From contig OY282383.1 of assembly GCA_958295855.1 (NCBI GenBank), forward strand, positions 2,026,481 to 2,090,480: a DNA stretch of 64,000 nt. The letters are read 5' to 3'. Each line of letters opens with the position of its first letter. Position 1 is the first letter of the stretch. The DNA comes from an uncultured Poribacteria bacterium (GTDB lineage Bacteria; Poribacteria; WGA-4E; WGA-3G). The translations under genes were made by a program, and so were the position numbers. Positions 41,968 through 50,399 of this stretch are shown here, one piece after another. The notes under the pieces are model-generated. The model saw only the letters and a program-made list of their open reading frames with translations, searched no databases and had not been told where the DNA came from.

Positions 41968-42570
41968 TTAGAGCGGGAAATTCTCATTAATCAACATGAG
42001 CAGTTCTTGATTCGCGAAAACCCGGTAGGCACGACTAATAAACGGTTTGCCTTCAAGATGCGCGATGGCAGGCGGTAGATGGGTTAAGTTCTCAACACCA
42101 CACCATAACAGTTCACGCCGAGTCTCTAAGCTACTATGCCGCAAAAGCCCCCCTAATCCGTGCTTGTCGGACTCTAACCCCTCCAAAAACGATTTTGGGA
42201 GACGTTTCGGCACAACCAGCGACTCTGCGTAGGTATGAATTGTCGGAGATGACTCGTCTGGTAGGTGTGTTTGGAGTGCTACCTGCCGCAAGATAACTTC
42301 TGCACCGGCAGGCAGTTCAAGCCAGATATGTTCAGCGGATAGCGCCCGTTTCGATTGTTGTAGCAACGCTACCTCCACTGGAGTGAACGTATATGCTTCA
42401 ATGAACCGCGTAACTGTCCCGTCGGTGACAAGCAAGCCCCGCTGGAACGGCGTTAATAGAGCGAGATCGATTTCTCTTAAAGTTACTGGTTTATCGTCCT
42501 GTGCCACAAACAAGGCTTTCATGCGTGTATTGACAAAAGCCCCTGAATGCTGGATTGTGTCTATTTTCAT
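41968..42570 (-). CDS. DUF98/UbiC-like chorismate pyruvate-lyase family protein
   Basis: From the ATG at 42570 the protein has 200 residues and the pattern of the chorismate-lyase fold: LTPFQRGLLVTDGTVTRFIE, LPAGAEVILRQVAL, TYAESLVVPKRLPKSF, and GLGGLLRHSSLETRRELLW. DUF98 members such as mycobacterial Rv2949c convert chorismate to 4-hydroxybenzoate and pyruvate. 4-Hydroxybenzoate feeds ubiquinone, phenolic lipids or, in archaea, methanopterin. The beta-RFAP synthase homologue at 9467-10435 would use such a benzoate. An upstream ATG at 42687 adds 39 unconserved residues. Family call moderate to good; the metabolic role is inference. Confidence 0.68.
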   Translation of the reverse strand: MKIDTIQHSGAFVNTRMKALFVAQDDKPVTLREIDLALLTPFQRGLLVTDGTVTRFIEAYTFTPVEVALLQQSKRALSAEHIWLELPAGAEVILRQVALQTHLPDESSPTIHTYAESLVVPKRLPKSFLEGLESDKHGLGGLLRHSSLETRRELLWCGVENLTHLPPAIAHLEGKPFISRAYRVFANQELLMLINENFPL

Positions 42571-42707
42571 AATAGAAGTTCTCTTTCGCGAAGAAAGCAT
42601 GTTCACTTGAGAGCGACATGCAAAATTTTGATTTGTTATCAAATTAGACGCATGAGTCTGAAAAAAGTTCGTTTCTACTTCTACCAATACGAAAAATTAA
42701 TTGCGCC

Positions 42708-42737
42708 TTGATAAACGCTATAGAGGTTTGGTATACT
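42708..42737 (+). promoter_or_regulatory. Promoter of the TPR gene at 42841
   Basis: TTGATA at 42708-42713 and TATACT at 42732-42737 are 18 bp apart. Between it and the ATG, TTTCGCTGGTGTRGTTT occurs twice (about 42742 and 42786). Confidence 0.6.
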
Positions 42738-42840
42738 GTTTTCGCTGGTGTAGTTTCCAACCGCGCGCTTTAACGTATTCAACAGATTTCGCTGGTGTGG
42801 TTTTTAATGGTGCCCCCTAGGCTAAGGAGATACCTTCCGA

Positions 42841-43698
42841 ATGTCCAAAACTTTAAAACGTTCCATATTTTTCTTGCTTGTTATTCTGCTGCCACTTTTC
42901 TACAGTTCCATCGCAACCGCAGAAGAAACACCTTTAGCCCTCGGAGACTATTTCTTGTCCCTTGGCAACTACGATGCCGCTATCACCGAATATAAACGCC
43001 TCCTCTTCTTCCATCCAGATGATGCACGTGTCAGCGAGGTATATTACAACATGGGGTTCGCCTACCGAGCGCAAGGGCTATGGCAAGATGCAATCGCCGA
43101 AATGCGCACTGCTGTGCATCACGCCACAGAGAAAGAAAAAAAATCGGAATACCAACTCGCACTCGCTGTGACGCTGATTGCCAACCAAAACTACGATCTT
43201 GCCCGGTTAGAGTTGATAAAGGTAATGATGCGCGCCCCCTCGGCACCGCTGTATCGACGCACACTTTTTTTGCAAGCTGTTGCGTACCTCTACCAGTTTC
43301 GATGGGAAGAGGCACGCAAAGCCATGCAAAACGCCACCGCAGATGAAAGGCTGGACGCGCTTTTCGCGTCAGCTATCAACACACGGCAGAAGTCTGTCAA
43401 GGTTGCAAAGATTCTTTCGGCCATTTTGCCGGGGGCAGGACAAGCCTACGCTGGCAGCCGGCTAGATGGATTAAACGCGCTTGTGCTAAACGGCGCGCTC
43501 GGCTTTATTGCTGTTGACACCGCCCTGGATGGACATTACGTGGATGCAGCGTTGTGGGCAACCACCATTCTTTTCCGATACTATCAAGGGAACCTCTACC
43601 ATGCAGGAAAAGCAGTAGAAGAATTCAATGAAGAGGGCTCTCGCCACGCCGCTGAGAACATTTTGGAAAGGCTTCAGGAAATTGCCCAGCAACCATGA
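42841..43698 (+). CDS. TPR protein with C-terminal membrane domain, paralogue of 38049 gene
   Basis: The 285-residue protein (AAGGAGAT upstream) has a signal peptide (IFFLLVILLPLFYSSIATA), TPR-like repeats (LGNYDAAITEYKRLLFFHPD, QGLWQDAIAEMRTAVHHA, NYDLARLELIKVMMRAP, FRWEEARKAMQNA) and the C-terminal segment KILSAILPGAGQAYAGSRLD with hydrophobic stretches. The layout and the 'ILPGAG..Y.G..D.LN' signature match the TPR protein at 38049. The two proteins probably act in similar envelope complexes. It is monocistronic and convergent with the TRAP permease gene. Confidence 0.75.
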   Translation: MSKTLKRSIFFLLVILLPLFYSSIATAEETPLALGDYFLSLGNYDAAITEYKRLLFFHPDDARVSEVYYNMGFAYRAQGLWQDAIAEMRTAVHHATEKEKKSEYQLALAVTLIANQNYDLARLELIKVMMRAPSAPLYRRTLFLQAVAYLYQFRWEEARKAMQNATADERLDALFASAINTRQKSVKVAKILSAILPGAGQAYAGSRLDGLNALVLNGALGFIAVDTALDGHYVDAALWATTILFRYYQGNLYHAGKAVEEFNEEGSRHAAENILERLQEIAQQP

Positions 43699-43718
43699 AA
43701 TAAGACACTCTACAAAGT

Positions 43719-43737
43719 GCGTGGTTTCTAACCACGC
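43719..43737. terminator. Hairpin between convergent TPR and TRAP genes
   Basis: GCGTGGTT (43719-43726) pairs with AACCACGC (43730-43737) around a 3-nt loop. No T-run is present, so the terminator role is tentative. Confidence 0.35.
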
Positions 43738-43767
43738 CTATAAGAAGTGGACGGTTAAAAACCTCCC

Positions 43768-45675
43768 CTATGAATCAGAACGACCTGATTCAGATCGTTT
43801 CTGTGCCAAATAGATGCCCGTGCCTACCCCTATCGCAAAAAGGAAAGCCCAGATATTGTCAATATACGCGAGGAACGCCGCCAGCGCGAGCAGCATCGAT
43901 TCATACCATCTTGTCTTCCGCACAAAGTAGCCCATCGTGACGATCGAAAAGAGCACGGTGCCGACAACCGCTGTTACAACAGACATGGCATTTTGGAAAG
44001 GCGTTCCTGTAAACAGGATATGGGTGTACGCGAACAGCAACGGCATTATGTATAAAAGCTTGGCGAACTTAAAGCACGCCCACCCCGTTTTCCACGCATC
44101 GGCACGGGCGATAGCGGCACCCGCATAAGCCCCTAACGCGACCGGTGGTGTGATATTGGAATCTTGGCTGAGCCAGAAGATAATCAGGTGCGCAGCGATG
44201 AGCGGTATCCCCATCTCAGGGCTAGTCAGAATCGGCACCGCGAGTTCAGAGGTAATCAGATAGGCGGCGGTAACAGGAATCCCCATCCCTAAGATTAAAG
44301 AGGCAACCGCGAGGAGCAACACCGCAATTATCCGGCTATCGCCAGCAACAGACCGGACTAAATCCGGGAAAATCCGTCCTAATCCAGTCAGGTCAATTAC
44401 GGCAACAATAATGCCGATAGTACCGACAGCACCGCCAATGGCGAGAGAATTCTTTGCGCCGGTGACCGTTGCCTCCAAGATACGCTTGGGCGTCAACCGT
44501 GTTTCCGGGCGGAAATAACTCACTGCAATCGTGACGAGGATTGAGAAGAACGCCGCTTTGTAGGCAGTATAACCCGCCATAAGAATGCCGATGAGAACAA
44601 TCAATGGCAACAAATAATACCAGTCAGTCTTAAGCAGGGTAAAGAGGTGCGGTATTTCTGAGTTTGGTATCCGTTCAAGCCCCTCTTTTTTCGCTTCAAA
44701 ATGCACCATGACCCAAACGGATAAAAAATAGAGGAGTGCTGGCACAATCGATAAGAGTGCGATTTGGCTGTACGGCAGCCCGGTCCGCTCTGCCATCAGA
44801 AATGCGCCTGCGCCCATTACCGGGGGCAAGAACTGCCCTCCGACAGAGGCTGATGCCTCAACCGCCCCAGCGATGTGTGGCCGGAAACCTGTCCGCTTCA
44901 TCAACGGAATAGTAAACGCCCCGGTGGTCACCGTGTTTGCGATGGCACTTCCCGCAACAGAGCCAAAGAAGCCGGAGGTAACGACAGAAACCTTCGCGGC
45001 ACCGCCAACGGATCTGCCCGCGAGCGACATCGGCAGGTTGATAAAAAACTGGCCTACCCCGGATTTCTCCAAGAACGCGCCGAAGAAGATAAAGAGAATT
45101 ACATACGTCGCCATCACGTTCGCCATGATGCCGAAGATGCCGGCTTGACTAAAAAAGCAGTATTCGATAATCCGGCGCAGCGTAAAGCCACGGTGCGAAA
45201 TAACATCTGGCATCGCTCGGCCAAAAAGCGCGTAGAGGATACCAATCAAGGCGATGGTGGGCAGTGCCCAACCTACGGTGCGGCGGCTCACCTCAAAACT
45301 AACGATGAGCCCGATAGCCCCAACTACAATATCCAAGCGACTATAGTCACCGGCCCGATGTGCCAAATTCGGGTACTCCACAATCCAGTAGCCGATTGCA
45401 AACACGCTCAGGCAAACCAGCAACATATCCAACAGGGAAGGGTGTGAGGGAGGCGAACCCGGGCGAAACTTGTAGAGGATGCCGATGAGGGCGAAGGTCA
45501 AAATCAGATAGAAACCGAGATGATACTGTTCAGCGGCAGTGCCGAAACCTGCACCATAGATGTAGAAAAAGACGAGGAAGACCGCGGCTATCTGAAAAAC
45601 CCACTTTGAGAGCCCCTTCAATTCAGCGCGTTGGGCTTCAAACCCCGTACCGCCTTTTGTCTCCGTTTGTGCCAT
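43768..45675 (-). CDS. Fused TRAP transporter permease (4TM/12TM, TAXI-type)
   Basis: From the ATG at 45675 (GGAGG, 4-nt spacing) the protein has 635 residues with about 17-18 hydrophobic helices. The small DctQ-like part precedes the large DctM part, which contains the family box MANVMATYVILFIFFGAFLE and SGFFGSVAGSAIANTVTTGAFTIP and the later LGMGIPVTAAYL. Fused permeases of this kind work with TAXI-type periplasmic binding proteins to import organic anions with sodium. No binding-protein gene is adjacent, so the receptor must be encoded elsewhere. Confidence 0.92.
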   Translation of the reverse strand: MAQTETKGGTGFEAQRAELKGLSKWVFQIAAVFLVFFYIYGAGFGTAAEQYHLGFYLILTFALIGILYKFRPGSPPSHPSLLDMLLVCLSVFAIGYWIVEYPNLAHRAGDYSRLDIVVGAIGLIVSFEVSRRTVGWALPTIALIGILYALFGRAMPDVISHRGFTLRRIIEYCFFSQAGIFGIMANVMATYVILFIFFGAFLEKSGVGQFFINLPMSLAGRSVGGAAKVSVVTSGFFGSVAGSAIANTVTTGAFTIPLMKRTGFRPHIAGAVEASASVGGQFLPPVMGAGAFLMAERTGLPYSQIALLSIVPALLYFLSVWVMVHFEAKKEGLERIPNSEIPHLFTLLKTDWYYLLPLIVLIGILMAGYTAYKAAFFSILVTIAVSYFRPETRLTPKRILEATVTGAKNSLAIGGAVGTIGIIVAVIDLTGLGRIFPDLVRSVAGDSRIIAVLLLAVASLILGMGIPVTAAYLITSELAVPILTSPEMGIPLIAAHLIIFWLSQDSNITPPVALGAYAGAAIARADAWKTGWACFKFAKLLYIMPLLFAYTHILFTGTPFQNAMSVVTAVVGTVLFSIVTMGYFVRKTRWYESMLLALAAFLAYIDNIWAFLFAIGVGTGIYLAQKRSESGRSDS

Positions 45676-45834
45676 CGTTCCTCCACATTGAGATGTTTCC
45701 TTTAATTTTACCTGAAATCGGCAGAAAAAGCAATTCATTTTTGTCTGAATGACTTTGATTTGTCAGGGTGCATCCCTGTCTCTGCCCATGTGCTGCGGTC
45801 GAAAAACAAGCAGAGACGAAAGCTCGGCGGTCCC

Positions 45835-45863
45835 TTGCCAACAAAAAGCAAGTGTGATAGAAT
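45835..45863 (+). promoter_or_regulatory. Promoter of the Gfo/Idh/MocA gene at 45900
   Basis: TTGCCA at 45835-45840 and TAGAAT at 45858-45863 are 17 bp apart; AAGGAGG precedes the ATG at 45900. Confidence 0.62.
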
Positions 45864-45899
45864 GTCCCCACGTCAACAGATTTAGCAAGGAGGCACAAA

Positions 45900-46952
45900 A
45901 TGGCAATAGGATTAGGCGTTATTGGAATGAATCCTACCAATATGGGTTCAACAGCGGCACTGCTGAAGGATGTCCCAGACCTGAAGTATGAACTGCGAGG
46001 TATTTGCGCGAAACGCCCGGACGTTCTCGAAAATTACGCCAAGCAAATCGGTGTGGATTTTTGGACAACGGATTACCGTGAACTGGTGCAGCATGAGGAT
46101 ATTTCTGTCATTGCAGTCTATTCTCCAGACCATCTGCACGCCGAGCATTGCATCGCCGCTATTGCAGCCGGAAAACATGTGGTGTGCACAAAACCGATGG
46201 TGACAACATTAGCCGATGCACAACGGTTAGTAGACTTAGTTCGAGAACACCGGGTCAAATTCCTGGTTGGGCAGACGATGCGGTTTGACCGGCAATTTTT
46301 GACGATGAAGCGGCTCTTTGATGATGGCGACTTAGGCGACATCATGGTGGCGGATGCCTATTATGTCCATGACATGCGCGAGGTTTACGATTTTACACCG
46401 TGGCGGCTCCATGTGCCACAAGATCTGATGTTCGGCGGCGTTGTACACCCTGTTGACATCCTGCGGAGTTTCCTCGGCGATGTTGAAGAAGTACATGCCT
46501 ACGGCACGAAAGGTAAACTCTCCCCAGAATACCCGATAAGAAACAACTTCCTCCTCAACCTGAAGTTTAAGAGCGGGCAGATTGCCAGAGCGATGGGGCT
46601 TTACGACATTGTCCACCCACCGATGCCGATGATGCAGGTGTCTGTCTACGGAAGCAAAGGCACAATGATTGGTGATTTTACTGATAACAAAGGCGGGCAG
46701 GTGAAGTTGATGCTCGATAAGATGTCGGCGAGAGAGCCTTTTGAAATGACATGCCCGCCTGAAGTGGACACGAGCGTTTATGGCCATGGACAAACGGTTA
46801 TCCGATATATGCGACATTTTCAACAGTGCCTTGAGGAAGATTCAGAACCGTCGCCGAATGTAGTTGATGGCGCGAAGTCTATTGCTGTCGGCGTAGCAGC
46901 GTGGGAATCTATTGAGACCGGGCAACCTGTGAAGGTTTACAACGAATTTTAG
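45900..46952 (+). CDS. Gfo/Idh/MocA family oxidoreductase
   Basis: The 350-residue protein has a Rossmann start (IGLGVIGMNPTNMGS), CTKPMVTTLADAQ as the variant EKP loop with the conserved Lys, and a substrate domain with VPQDLMFGGVVHPVDILRSF holding the conserved His/Asp region. The first Gly motif (GVIGMN) departs from the usual GxGxxG, so the cofactor loop is atypical. It is monocistronic by promoter and followed by a 260-bp intergenic region with palindromes. The substrate is probably a sugar or polyol derivative, not determinable from context. Confidence 0.87.
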   Translation: MAIGLGVIGMNPTNMGSTAALLKDVPDLKYELRGICAKRPDVLENYAKQIGVDFWTTDYRELVQHEDISVIAVYSPDHLHAEHCIAAIAAGKHVVCTKPMVTTLADAQRLVDLVREHRVKFLVGQTMRFDRQFLTMKRLFDDGDLGDIMVADAYYVHDMREVYDFTPWRLHVPQDLMFGGVVHPVDILRSFLGDVEEVHAYGTKGKLSPEYPIRNNFLLNLKFKSGQIARAMGLYDIVHPPMPMMQVSVYGSKGTMIGDFTDNKGGQVKLMLDKMSAREPFEMTCPPEVDTSVYGHGQTVIRYMRHFQQCLEEDSEPSPNVVDGAKSIAVGVAAWESIETGQPVKVYNEF

Positions 46953-46997
46953 CGTGACACCCCCGGGCCCCTTGTAGCCTCGATTTTCCCATCGAGG

Positions 46998-47033
46998 ACT
47001 TATACCGAATTAACAGCGATTTGTATTTTTTCT
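46998..47033. repeat. ACTTATACCGAATTAAC dispersed repeat, copy 1
   Basis: ACTTATACCGAATTAAC followed by GCGAT and TTGTATT occurs here and at 54041-54075 (upstream of the YyaL gene). A degenerate form, AATACCAAATTAACCGCGA, is at about 63228. A nearby hairpin CCTCGAT-ATCGAGG lies at 46978-46997. Confidence 0.55.
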
Positions 47034-47048
47034 GCTTGTAGGCTGTCC

Positions 47049-47080
47049 GTAGTCGCGCAACTCAGTGCGTATTTGCGACT
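47049..47080. repeat. Dispersed imperfect palindrome, copy 3 (partial)
   Basis: GTAGTCGCGCAACTCAGTGC is followed by GTATTTGCGACT, related to the elements at 2375 and 33311. Confidence 0.45.
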
Positions 47081-47131
47081 TGGTTGAATTCCCCCACTTT
47101 TTAGAGAAAACAGAATTTGTGAAAATTTTTC

Positions 47132-47160
47132 TTGACAATTAGGTTTATATAAGATATAAT
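47132..47160 (+). promoter_or_regulatory. Perfect consensus promoter of the metal regulator gene
   Basis: TTGACA at 47132-47137, a 17-bp spacer and TATAAT at 47155-47160. The operator at 47158-47177 overlaps its -10 end and start point. Confidence 0.88.
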
Positions 47161-47177
47161 TTAGTCATGCCTAAATT
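47158..47177. promoter_or_regulatory. MntR/DtxR-type operator
   Basis: AATTTAG-TCATGC-CTAAATT is an inverted repeat with 7-bp perfect arms. It resembles the boxes of manganese- and iron-dependent DtxR-family regulators and covers the transcription start. This predicts metal-dependent autorepression by the downstream gene. Confidence 0.72.
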
Positions 47178-47211
47178 AATTTGTAAGGGCAACTAATAAC
47201 TTTGGCACATA

Positions 47212-47946
47212 GTGCCTAAAATTTTGGAATATGTACGCGATATCCCTCTGGAAAAACCGATGCTTACACAAGCAGCTGAAGATTACCTAAAGTCCATCTA
47301 TAAATTACAGGAAAAGGGCGGTAAAGTTTCGACGGGCGTGTTAGCGCAATACCTTAACGTTAAGCCAGCTTCAGTAACCGGCATGCTCAAAAAACTGAAG
47401 ACGATGAATCTGGTGAACCACGAACGCTATCAGGGCGTTACGCTAACCTCTGCGGGTAAAGCGATTGCGTTGGAAATCATCCGGCATCACCGCCTATTGG
47501 AGCTTTACCTATTCAGGGCACTCGGCGTGCCGTGGGATAGTGTCCACGAAGAAGCAGAAAAACTGGAGCATGTCATTTCAGAAGACGTGGAGGCACGGAT
47601 GGATGAGTTTCTCGGCTATCCAACCACCGACCCGCATGGTGCCCCCATCCCAGATAAGAACGGCGTTGTGACGCAAAAAGCGTACTTCCAGATGACGACG
47701 CTTCATAAGGGACAATCCTGCGTTGTTGCGGAGGTGAGTGATACCGACCCGGCGTTGCTCCGGCATTTGGCAAGCTTTAACCTGTACCCTGGCACGGCGT
47801 TCCGGGTGCTTGACATCGCCCCATTTGAAGGGCCTTTCACGATTGAAATTGCCACCGAAAATGAGGAAGGCCAACAAGCCATCCTCGGGCGCGAAGTTAC
47901 CAAACACATTTTTGTTGCCGATGTGCAAGATACAGAACCTACATAA
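47212..47946 (+). CDS. DtxR/MntR-family metal-dependent transcriptional regulator
   Basis: The 244-residue protein (GTG start, or ATG at 47260 giving 228 residues; neither has a strong ribosome site) has three parts. The first is an N-terminal winged helix, LTQAAEDYLKSIYKLQEKGG then VSTGVLAQYLNVKPASVTGM. The second is a dimerisation and metal-binding domain, HHRLLELYLFRALGVPW and EAEKLEHVISEDVEARMDEF, with the conserved His and Glu ligands. The third is a C-terminal FeoA/SH3-like domain. The layout matches TroR/MntR/IdeR-like repressors. It heads the MbfA and ABC importer cluster and has a palindromic operator over its own promoter. Confidence 0.9.
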   Translation: MPKILEYVRDIPLEKPMLTQAAEDYLKSIYKLQEKGGKVSTGVLAQYLNVKPASVTGMLKKLKTMNLVNHERYQGVTLTSAGKAIALEIIRHHRLLELYLFRALGVPWDSVHEEAEKLEHVISEDVEARMDEFLGYPTTDPHGAPIPDKNGVVTQKAYFQMTTLHKGQSCVVAEVSDTDPALLRHLASFNLYPGTAFRVLDIAPFEGPFTIEIATENEEGQQAILGREVTKHIFVADVQDTEPT

Positions 47947-48073
47947 GCGCGCTCCAGATGTTCACCACTATTTTCAATAGTGGTGAAACTATTCGCTTGG
48001 TAGACACGCTCCTACCTCTCCCGGTCGGTGAGCTTTTTAAGCGTGCGTGCTAACACTGAGAGGAATCTAAAAA

Positions 48074-49213
48074 ATGCAACACCCTAAACAGCCTACACCG
48101 GATCTCAAAACGCTCAAAATCTGGAAACACCACTTACAGGATGAGGTGGATGCGAGTTTTCTTTATGGCGTTTTCGCCAGCCTCGAATCGGAACCCAGAC
48201 GAAAAGAGATATTAAGCGAACTTGCCGAAGTAGAAAACCGGCATGTGCTCCGATGGCAGGAAATGTTAACCACATACAACGTAACACTCAAGAAACAGCA
48301 GCCGACCGCGCGTGCGCGGCTGATAGCATGGTACGCGCGCCGGTTTGACACTGCGTTTCCGCTATCCCAGATGCTGAACGCCGAGGCGAATGAGGTCAAA
48401 GACTATCTAACGCTCTATAAAAACAGCACGCTCGCGGACGCGAAAGAGACCGCGCTCATTCTCGCCAAAGAATCCGCAATGCACACCGAAAGTTTGCAAG
48501 AACTTACCGGCACAAGTGATGAACCATGGCACAAAACCGAATCAGGCGGAATGTTAGGCAACGTTGTTTACGGATTTAACGACGGATTGACGGCGAACTT
48601 TGGCTTAGTCGCCGGGGTTATCGCCGCGACACCCGAATCCTCTATTATTCTCGTGACAGGCATTGTGGGCACAGTTGCGGACGCGCTCTCTATGGGTGCC
48701 TCCGGTTACCTCGCAGCGAAAAGTGAGCAAGAGGTTTACGAACACGAAATTGAGGTGGAGAGAGAGGAAATCCGGCTGATGCCAGATATTGAGGAAGATG
48801 AACTTGCACTTATTTATCAGACAAGGGGCATGACTAAAGAACAGGCCCGAACCCTGGCACAGGAAATCATGAGTAATCCGGAACTCGCACTTGAAGAGAA
48901 AATCCGGGAGGAGCTCAAAATCGTTACGTCACATACAACCCCCCTCAAAGAAGGGTGGATTACCGGGCTGTCGACTGCTATCGGTGCCTTCATTCCGGTC
49001 GGGCCTTTCCTTTTTGCTGAAGGTGCTATCGCTATCTGGGTGGCGTTCAGTTTGGCTATGCTCTCCCACTTCGCCGTCGGTGCAGCGCGGAGCCTCTTCA
49101 CCGGACGGGGTTTGATTCGGAGTGGGCTTGACATGTTTGTTGTAGGCCTCGGCGTTGCCGGGGTTGGCTACCTCGTCGGAGGATTGTTAGAACGTTTTGT
49201 TTTTGGGAAATAG
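48074..49213 (+). CDS. MbfA-like protein: ferritin-like domain fused to VIT1/CCC1 transporter
   Basis: The 379-residue protein has an N-terminal rubrerythrin/ferritin-like four-helix domain (about 8-150) with Glu and His ligands (HHLQDEVDASFLYG, SELAEVENRHVLRW, AKESAMHTESLQEL). A VIT1/CCC1 domain follows (about 165-379), with GNVVYGFNDGLTANFGLVAG and DALSMGASGYLAAKSE. Membrane-bound ferritin A of this layout exports iron or manganese. Placed between an MntR-type repressor and an importer, it probably balances cytosolic Mn/Fe. The ATG at 48074 has GAGAGGAA upstream; 4 bp separate its stop from the binding-protein start. Confidence 0.92.
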   Translation: MQHPKQPTPDLKTLKIWKHHLQDEVDASFLYGVFASLESEPRRKEILSELAEVENRHVLRWQEMLTTYNVTLKKQQPTARARLIAWYARRFDTAFPLSQMLNAEANEVKDYLTLYKNSTLADAKETALILAKESAMHTESLQELTGTSDEPWHKTESGGMLGNVVYGFNDGLTANFGLVAGVIAATPESSIILVTGIVGTVADALSMGASGYLAAKSEQEVYEHEIEVEREEIRLMPDIEEDELALIYQTRGMTKEQARTLAQEIMSNPELALEEKIREELKIVTSHTTPLKEGWITGLSTAIGAFIPVGPFLFAEGAIAIWVAFSLAMLSHFAVGAARSLFTGRGLIRSGLDMFVVGLGVAGVGYLVGGLLERFVFGK

Positions 49214-49217
49214 AATT

Positions 49218-50186
49218 ATGCAAAGACTATACATGGCGTTATGCGCGATAACCATACTTGCGATTCTCGGTTGTGAGCCGAAAAAACAGCCTGATGCTTC
49301 AACGACAGAGAAACTTCGCGTCGTCACGACGATCGGGATGATTACCGACATTGTCAAAAATGTCGGTGCTGAGCGCGTTGAAGTGACAGGACTGATGGGG
49401 CCCGGCGTAGATCCGCATCTCTATAAGGCGAGTGCCGGCGATGTCCAAAGGCTGAGCACAGCAAGGCTCATTTTCTATAACGGCTTGCACCTTGAATCGA
49501 AAATGGGAGACATCCTTGCCAAGATGACTGGAAACATGCAAACTGTGGTACCCGTAACAGCAGATGTCGACCCGGCGTTGCTACTCACACCACCGGAATT
49601 TGAGGGACAACACGACCCACACTTATGGTTTGATGTAACACTGTGGATGAAGGCCGTCGAAAAAGTCCGGGACACGCTCAGTGAAATTGACCCGGGGGGC
49701 ACAGCCGCATACCGAGACAACGCTGAGCGTTACCTCGCGAAACTTGCTGAACTGCACCAGTACGTAAAGATGCAAGCCTCCCTAGTGCCGCCGGAACAAC
49801 GGGTGCTTGTGACAGCCCACGATGCCTTTAACTACTTCGGCAAAGCTTATGGGTTTGAGGTACGCGGGCTACAGGGAATCAGTACCGCAGCCGAGGCAGG
49901 CATCGCCGATGTACAGGAATTGGCAACCTTCATTGCAGAACGGCGCATTCCCGCAATCTTTGTGGAATCATCTGTCTCTTCACGGAGCCTTGAAGCAGTG
50001 AAAGCAGCCGTGAATTCAAAGGGATTTGCGGTGGACATCGGGGGTCAACTCTTTTCGGATGCGATGGGCAACAAAGGGACACCTGAAGGTACCTATATCG
50101 GCATGGTTCGCCACAATATTGATACAATTGTGGCAGCATTGGCAGGAAAATCGGGGTTACAAACTCCGCCTACAGGGGAATACTAG
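49218..50186 (+). CDS. Metal ABC transporter substrate-binding lipoprotein (TroA/ZnuA family, cluster A-I)
   Basis: From the ATG at 49218 the protein has 322 residues and a lipobox ILAILGC with Cys19. Cluster A-I features are GPGVDPHLYKAS (His67), HDPHLWFDV (His135), VTAHDAFNYFG (His201) and DIGGQLFSDAMG (Asp281). The set His-His-His-Asp is that of TroA, which binds Zn and Mn. There is no His-rich loop as in ZnuA. It captures Mn(II)/Zn(II)/Fe(II) in the periplasm for the ABC importer encoded downstream and probably shares a transcript with the MbfA-like gene. Confidence 0.92.
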   Translation: MQRLYMALCAITILAILGCEPKKQPDASTTEKLRVVTTIGMITDIVKNVGAERVEVTGLMGPGVDPHLYKASAGDVQRLSTARLIFYNGLHLESKMGDILAKMTGNMQTVVPVTADVDPALLLTPPEFEGQHDPHLWFDVTLWMKAVEKVRDTLSEIDPGGTAAYRDNAERYLAKLAELHQYVKMQASLVPPEQRVLVTAHDAFNYFGKAYGFEVRGLQGISTAAEAGIADVQELATFIAERRIPAIFVESSVSSRSLEAVKAAVNSKGFAVDIGGQLFSDAMGNKGTPEGTYIGMVRHNIDTIVAALAGKSGLQTPPTGEY

Positions 50187-50239
50187 GCACGCAAGCACAT
50201 GGGCTCCTCCCCTTGTAGGCGCGGTTTTGCGGCGAAAAG

Positions 50240-50268
50240 GGTATCACCCCGCAAAGCGGGGATATACC
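50240..50268. repeat. Covarying hairpin repeat, copy 2 (CCCCGC-AAA-GCGGGG)
   Basis: GGTAT, CCCCGC, AAA, GCGGGG and ATACC nest as outer and inner stems between the binding-protein and ATPase genes. Confidence 0.78.
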
Positions 50269-50295
50269 TATCTGCGCCCAAGTTGCGCGTGAATT

Positions 50296-50326
50296 GTATG
50301 TTACCCCGCTTTGCGGGGAAGCATAC
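50296..50326. repeat. Covarying hairpin repeat, copy 3 (CCCCGC-TTT-GCGGGG)
   Basis: GTATG, CCCCGC (50304-50309), TTT, GCGGGG (50313-50318) and CATAC form nested stems. CAACTTTTTTATTTC about 12 bp further could turn this into a terminator or attenuator before the ATPase gene. Confidence 0.75.
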
Positions 50327-50399
50327 CTGTTAGCAAGCAACTTTTTTATTTCTTACTTATGCGACGTGCATTCTAACCGCGCCCTTTGGAGCACTAAAA

